A stretch of 64,000 bases of DNA from the NCBI RefSeq assembly GCF_003730195.1, contig NZ_QWGG01000003.1, positions 310,001 to 374,000 on the forward strand. Reading direction: 5' to 3'. Both the position numbers and the translations under genes were made by a program. Shown here piece by piece: positions 61,206-64,000 of this stretch. The notes below the pieces were generated by a model. It ran no database searches, was not told the DNA's origin, and was given only the letters and a program-made list of their open reading frames with translations. Position 1 is the stretch's first letter, and the number at the start of each line of letters is the position of its first letter. Source of the DNA: Halosimplex salinum (lineage in GTDB: Archaea; Halobacteriota; Halobacteria; Halobacteriales; Haloarculaceae).

Positions 61206-61556
61206 TTACTCGGGGTTGAGGTCGTCCCAGAGCTGACTGAATCGGTCGGGGAGGTTCTCCTCGCGGTAGATGCGCACCTTGTACTCGTCGTCCTCGAGAG
61301 AGATGACCGTCGACTCGAAGTTCGACTCGTACACCTTGTAGTGGTTGCCGTCGTCCGCGACGAGCGTCTGGTCCGTCACGAGATCGTACTGGTTGAGCAT
61401 CTCGATGCGCCGGTAGACGGTCGGTAGCGACAGGTCACACTCCTCGCTCAGTTCCTTCGCCGACCGGGGCTCGCGACTGAGCGCGGCCAGCACCCGCCGA
61501 GCGTGTTCGTCGCCGATAGTATCGAGTATCTCCTCGATTGCCCGTTCTTCGTCCAC
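61206..61556 (-). CDS. Winged-helix transcriptional regulator (ArsR-like)
   Basis: The 116-residue protein has an N-terminal winged helix (HARRVLAALSREPRSAKELS, then ECDLSLPTVYRRIEMLNQYDLV) and a C-terminal beta part (VISLEDDEYKVRIYREENLP). It is the regulator usually paired with the small membrane protein downstream. The GGTCTATATAACACC promoter lies at 61577-61591, 25-30 bases ahead of ATG 61556. The signal is unknown. Confidence 0.85.
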   Translation of the reverse strand: MDEERAIEEILDTIGDEHARRVLAALSREPRSAKELSEECDLSLPTVYRRIEMLNQYDLVTDQTLVADDGNHYKVYESNFESTVISLEDDEYKVRIYREENLPDRFSQLWDDLNPE

Positions 61557-61576
61557 TACCGGTGTGATCTCTCGAG

Positions 61577-61591
61577 GTGTTATATAGACCT
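61577..61591 (-). promoter_or_regulatory. TATA promoter of the winged-helix regulator gene
   Basis: On the minus strand the sequence reads GGTCTATATAACACC, with CGAAA just upstream as a possible BRE. Its distance to ATG 61556 is about 25-30 bases. This is a strong TATA match and supports the chosen start. Confidence 0.8.
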
Positions 61592-61634
61592 TTCGAGGGT
61601 GAGCTCTTTCAGGCTCAGAAAACGCCCCTGCCCC

Positions 61635-61995
61635 ATTATACGAATCCCCTCACTACCCAGTGATGCGGACCAAGTGTGAGCCCGAGCGGCCCATCGCACC
61701 GTGCGCATCCGTGTGTGCCAGTGGTGGGGTGTGGGTTCGTCCGATCCGCGGGCGGGAGGTCGAGACCACGCCTGACGGCGTTCGACGCTCCCCCGCGGAC
61801 CGGTACGGGCCGCCCGGGCTCGCATGCGGTCCTCGCCGGCACGAGCGCGCTGCCGGAGGTCGGTTCCGGTGCCATTCCCCCTATGCGTCTCCCCCGACGC
61901 AAATCGGAACCGAACGGGTCTCACGACCCGCCGGCTATCCCCCTGCCGGGCCTCCGTTGCCCGCCTTCCGGTGGACTTCCCCCTTATTCCCCCCA
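61635..61995 (+). ncRNA. Candidate structured RNA with five consecutive hairpins and repeated T(C)5 motifs
   Basis: There is no convincing ORF on either strand from 61557 to 62146. Plus strand: a TATA-like ATTATA at 61635-61640, then five perfect or near-perfect hairpins. These are 61745-61799 (long, nested), 61836-61856 (CCGGCA arms), 61862-61911 (GGTTCCG arms with inner TGCGTC-TCCCCC-GACGCA), 61915-61930 (CGGGTC-TCAC-GACCCG) and 61931-61949 (CCGGC arms, TATCCCCCT loop). Five T(C)5 runs occur in loops or linkers at 61877, 61891, 61939, 61979 and 61989. If transcribed from the other strand the motif becomes GGGGGA. It does not match RNase P or SRP RNA features. Transcript ends are guesses. 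Confidence 0.45.
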
Positions 61996-62146
61996 ACAAT
62001 TTCGACCCGTCCCAGCGACGGGCTCGCCCGTGACCCGCGACCAGTAACCGCGCTCCGACGACCGCCGGGCCCGAGCCGTCGCTACCGAACTCTCGTCGAC
62101 GCGCGTCGTGTCACGAAAAAACGGTAGAACGGTTCGTCGTCGTGTC

Positions 62147-62323
62147 TCAGGCCGGAGACCAGCCGCATACCGAGCACTCTGTCGCGGCCGTTTCGTGCAG
62201 TCCTCCGCAGTCGGGGCACTGCTTCTTGTTGTAGTTCTCTTCCCAGCCCGTCGCCTCGACGTCGTGTCCACGGTCGGTCAAGAACTCGTCGAACATGTCG
62301 TCGGTGCTCGGTGCGGACGCCAT
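62147..62323 (-). CDS. HVO_0416-like zinc-finger protein, 58 residues
   Basis: The 58-residue protein starts MASAPSTDDMFDEFLTDRG and has CPDCG near 38-42 and CSVCG near 51-55, a classic double-CxxC zinc site. It matches from memory the HVO_0416 family of small haloarchaeal zinc-finger proteins. ATG 62323 was chosen because a CTATATGC box on its strand lies about 27 bases upstream; the longer frame to 62350 lies over that box. Confidence 0.8.
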   Translation of the reverse strand: MASAPSTDDMFDEFLTDRGHDVEATGWEENYNKKQCPDCGGLHETAATECSVCGWSPA

Positions 62324-62491
62324 ACGTGCTAAGGTATACCACACCAGCATATAGGTCTATTGGTATGCGAAACCCTTGCACAGTATCGATCGGTTCGGCG
62401 GGACGGCGTCGTCGACGGTCGGTCCGTTTCGGAGCGGAGCGTCGCCGAAGGAACCCAAGAGCATATGAGTCAGTTCACCGATACCACGGCT

Positions 62492-63814
62492 ATGTCACGG
62501 AAACGGGCGGATCGTCGTCAGTTCCTGGCGGCAGTGGCGGCCGCGTCGACGGTCGGGTTGAGCGGATGTGGGTCCGACGACGACCCGACGGCGAGCGAGG
62601 GGGGCGGTAGCACGGGCGCGGGCACGCCGACCGAGTCACCGACGGACGCACCGACAGACACGCCGGAAGCGACCGACACGCCGGACCCGACGGACACGCC
62701 GGAAGCGACCGACACGCCGGACCCGACGGACACGCCGACCGCGACGCCGGGCGCCGAATCGTTCGCCTCGTGGCCCACGTTCATGCGCAACAACGAACAC
62801 TGGGGCCACCACGCCGACGCGGAGGCACCCCACGAGGACGTCTCGGTCGACTGGTCGAGGGAGTTCGAACAGGACCAGGTCAACGCGACACCGGTGCTGT
62901 CCGACGGGACGCTGTACATCGGCGCGGGCGGTGCCGGTGACCCGAACGGGTCCTTCCACGCGCTGGACCCCGTCACCGGCGAGACGAAGTGGTCGAAAGA
63001 CACCGCGGCACCGGTCACGAGCGCGGCGGCGGTCGACGAGGGACTGCTCTACATCGGCACCAGCGGCGGCATCATCTACGCGCTCCAGACCGCCGACGGG
63101 TCGGAGCTCTGGGACTGGGACCTCACGTCGACGGAGGCGGTCACCGCGCCCGTCGTCGCCGGCCGTCACGTCTACGTCGGCACCACCGGCAGCGACGTCT
63201 ACAAGTTCGACGCGTACAACGGCGAACTGAAGTGGAACCAGAACACCTACGGCGCGATCACGTCGTCGCCGGTGTTCACCGACGACATGGTCTACGCCAC
63301 CAGCGCCGACCACGACCTCTACGCGGTGACCGCGTCCGGCAGCCTCGAGTGGCAGAAATCGCTGGGCTCGAGCGCCAACGGCGTCTCCTACCGCGACCGA
63401 CGGCTCTACGTTACCAGCGAGGACGGCCGACTCACCCAGATCAACACCCGCGGGAGCGTCGACTGGGAGACCTCCTTCGCCGGCAACGTCGCCGCTACCC
63501 CCGCGGTCACCGAAGACCGGGTGTTCGTCGGGACGCGGGACAACACGCTGTACGCCGTCGACGCCAGCGACGGGATCGAGCTCTGGCGGTTCACCCACCC
63601 GAGCGACGGCGTCACCGCGCCCCCGGTCGTCGCGGACGGCACCGTCTACGTCGGCAGTCGCGACGACAACGTCTACGCCGTCGACGCTGAGACCGGTGAC
63701 CTCGAGTGGTCGTTCGAGACCGGCAACAACATCGAGACGGCCGCCCCCGTCGTCGCCGGCGGCCGCGTCTATATCGGGAGTCAGGACGGGACCTTCTACG
63801 CTCTCAGCGAGTAG
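62492..63814 (+). CDS. PQQ-type beta-propeller lipoprotein
   Basis: The 440-residue protein has a Tat signal (RADRRQFLAAVAAAS) and lipobox (LSGC near 28). A Thr/Pro/Asp-rich spacer follows (TDTPEATDTPDPTDTP repeats, about 45-85), then about eight PQQ/BamB-like blades (GTLYIGAGG, GLLYIGTSGG, GTVYVGSRDDN and so on). ATG 62492 is preferred; ATG 62465 adds MSQFTDTTA before the signal. It is probably cell-surface and assists folding or binding. It is close in style, but not paralogous in detail, to the 14.6-19.6 kb trio. Confidence 0.85.
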   Translation: MSRKRADRRQFLAAVAAASTVGLSGCGSDDDPTASEGGGSTGAGTPTESPTDAPTDTPEATDTPDPTDTPEATDTPDPTDTPTATPGAESFASWPTFMRNNEHWGHHADAEAPHEDVSVDWSREFEQDQVNATPVLSDGTLYIGAGGAGDPNGSFHALDPVTGETKWSKDTAAPVTSAAAVDEGLLYIGTSGGIIYALQTADGSELWDWDLTSTEAVTAPVVAGRHVYVGTTGSDVYKFDAYNGELKWNQNTYGAITSSPVFTDDMVYATSADHDLYAVTASGSLEWQKSLGSSANGVSYRDRRLYVTSEDGRLTQINTRGSVDWETSFAGNVAATPAVTEDRVFVGTRDNTLYAVDASDGIELWRFTHPSDGVTAPPVVADGTVYVGSRDDNVYAVDAETGDLEWSFETGNNIETAAPVVAGGRVYIGSQDGTFYALSE

Positions 63815-63840
63815 CGGAGCGCGATATCGACCGCCGACCC

Positions 63841-63880
63841 GTCTCTCCGCCGACTCGTCTCTCCGCCGACTCGTCTCGCC
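63841..63880. repeat. 16-bp tandem repeat after the PQQ lipoprotein gene
   Basis: GTCTCTCCGCCGACTC occurs at 63841-63856 and 63857-63872, followed by a partial third copy (GTCTCGCC). It lies in the short space between the PQQ lipoprotein gene and the convergent CrcB-like gene and could serve as transcript-end sequence. Confidence 0.85.
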
Positions 63881-63887
63881 GTCCGCC

Positions 63888-64000
63888 TCACCACGCCAGT
63901 CCCGCGACCGTCGATCCGATCCACACCGCGAGCAGCGCGCCGACCAGGTTGACGAGCGCGTTCGCCAGCGCGCGCCGACGCTCACCGGTCTCGAACAGCC
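63888..64000 (-). CDS. crcB: Fluoride channel CrcB/FluC, C-terminal end (partial)
   Basis: Only the last 36 codons lie in the window. The minus-strand frame ends TGA 63888 and codes LFETGERRRALANALVNLVG, then a last hydrophobic segment ending VAGLAW. The FE-x-G-x8-ANxxxN pattern matches the C-terminal helix of CrcB proteins, which export fluoride as dimers. Haloarchaea often carry two crcB genes in tandem; whether a second one follows is outside the window. Confidence 0.7.
   Translation of the reverse strand, partial: LFETGERRRALANALVNLVGALLAVWIGSTVAGLAW

Noticed and set aside
61720-61760. tRNA-like GTGGGTTCGTCC segment
   Set aside because: The flanking bases do not pair as a T arm, and no anticodon or acceptor stem can be drawn.
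61660-61999. RNase P RNA or SRP (7S) RNA
   Set aside because: A GGGGGAAGTCC on the minus strand resembles the RNase P CR-I box, but the CR-IV and CR-V boxes are missing. The SRP tetraloop and AGCAG bulge are not seen in the right arrangement.
61580-62047. Several open frames through the hairpin-rich region on both strands
   Set aside because: Their composition is basic and proline-rich, none has a credible start with a TATA box at the proper distance, and the inverted repeats explain the sequence better.

Overview
The window is chromosomal DNA of a halophilic archaeon. GC content is very high, proteins are rich in Asp and Glu, and promoters are haloarchaeal TATA boxes about 25-30 bases ahead of start codons, giving leaderless mRNAs. 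Characteristic gene content includes HMG-CoA reductase, Tat signals with PGF-CTERM tails, small zinc-ribbon proteins and ferredoxin-type nitrate assimilation. The order looks like Halobacteriales, perhaps the Haloarcula/Halosimplex side, but the genus is a guess. I found no rRNA, tRNA, CRISPR array, transposase or phage gene.

Layout. 1-9.1 kb: small conserved haloarchaeal proteins, an Fe-S uracil-DNA glycosylase, a histidine kinase, hmgA and an amidohydrolase. 9.2-25 kb: an exported-protein region. It holds a fibronectin-III repeat protein, a GH15 glucoamylase-like enzyme, three neighbouring paralogous Tat/beta-propeller/PGF-CTERM proteins, an aldo-keto reductase and a Tat S15 peptidase with both a lipobox and a PGF-CTERM tail. 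25-37.8 kb: housekeeping and small proteins (CPBP protease, acyltransferase, RecA-like ATPase, PHP phosphoesterase, cupin, glutaryl-CoA-type dehydrogenase, chorismate mutase, glutamine amidotransferase, a TM2 protein and a DUF2085 frame with no ordinary start codon). 37.8-44.6 kb: assimilatory nitrate reduction as three units (nasA, narK-mobA, nirA), each behind an AT-rich promoter region with a palindrome. Nitrate is imported (NarK), reduced to nitrite (NasA, with Mo cofactor from MobA) and then to ammonium (NirA). 44.7-50.5 kb: a ParA-like protein without P-loop lysines, a HIT protein, a znuACB-type metal importer with a His-rich repeat loop, and a NifU-type Fe-S scaffold. 50.6-64 kb: a presenilin-type protease, an alkaline-phosphatase-superfamily enzyme with a flippase-like partner, an MFS protein, an RNA ligase and its PIN-domain partner divergently arranged, a UvrD-type helicase, a HTH/small membrane protein pair, a PQQ-propeller lipoprotein and the end of a fluoride channel gene.

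The most unexplained parts are non-coding. A run of five consecutive hairpins carrying repeated T(C)5 motifs lies at about 61.66-62.0 kb behind a TATA box. Interleaved inverted repeats of pseudoknot topology lie upstream of the HIT gene (46.02-46.08 kb). Two TGAAAG...CTTTCA-bounded palindromic elements lie upstream of the phosphatase-like and RNA ligase genes. Three genes have their 3' ends, including the stop codon, repeated just downstream. Several enzymes keep their fold but lack a key residue: the ParA-like ATPase, an alpha/beta hydrolase, a kinase-like protein and MobA.
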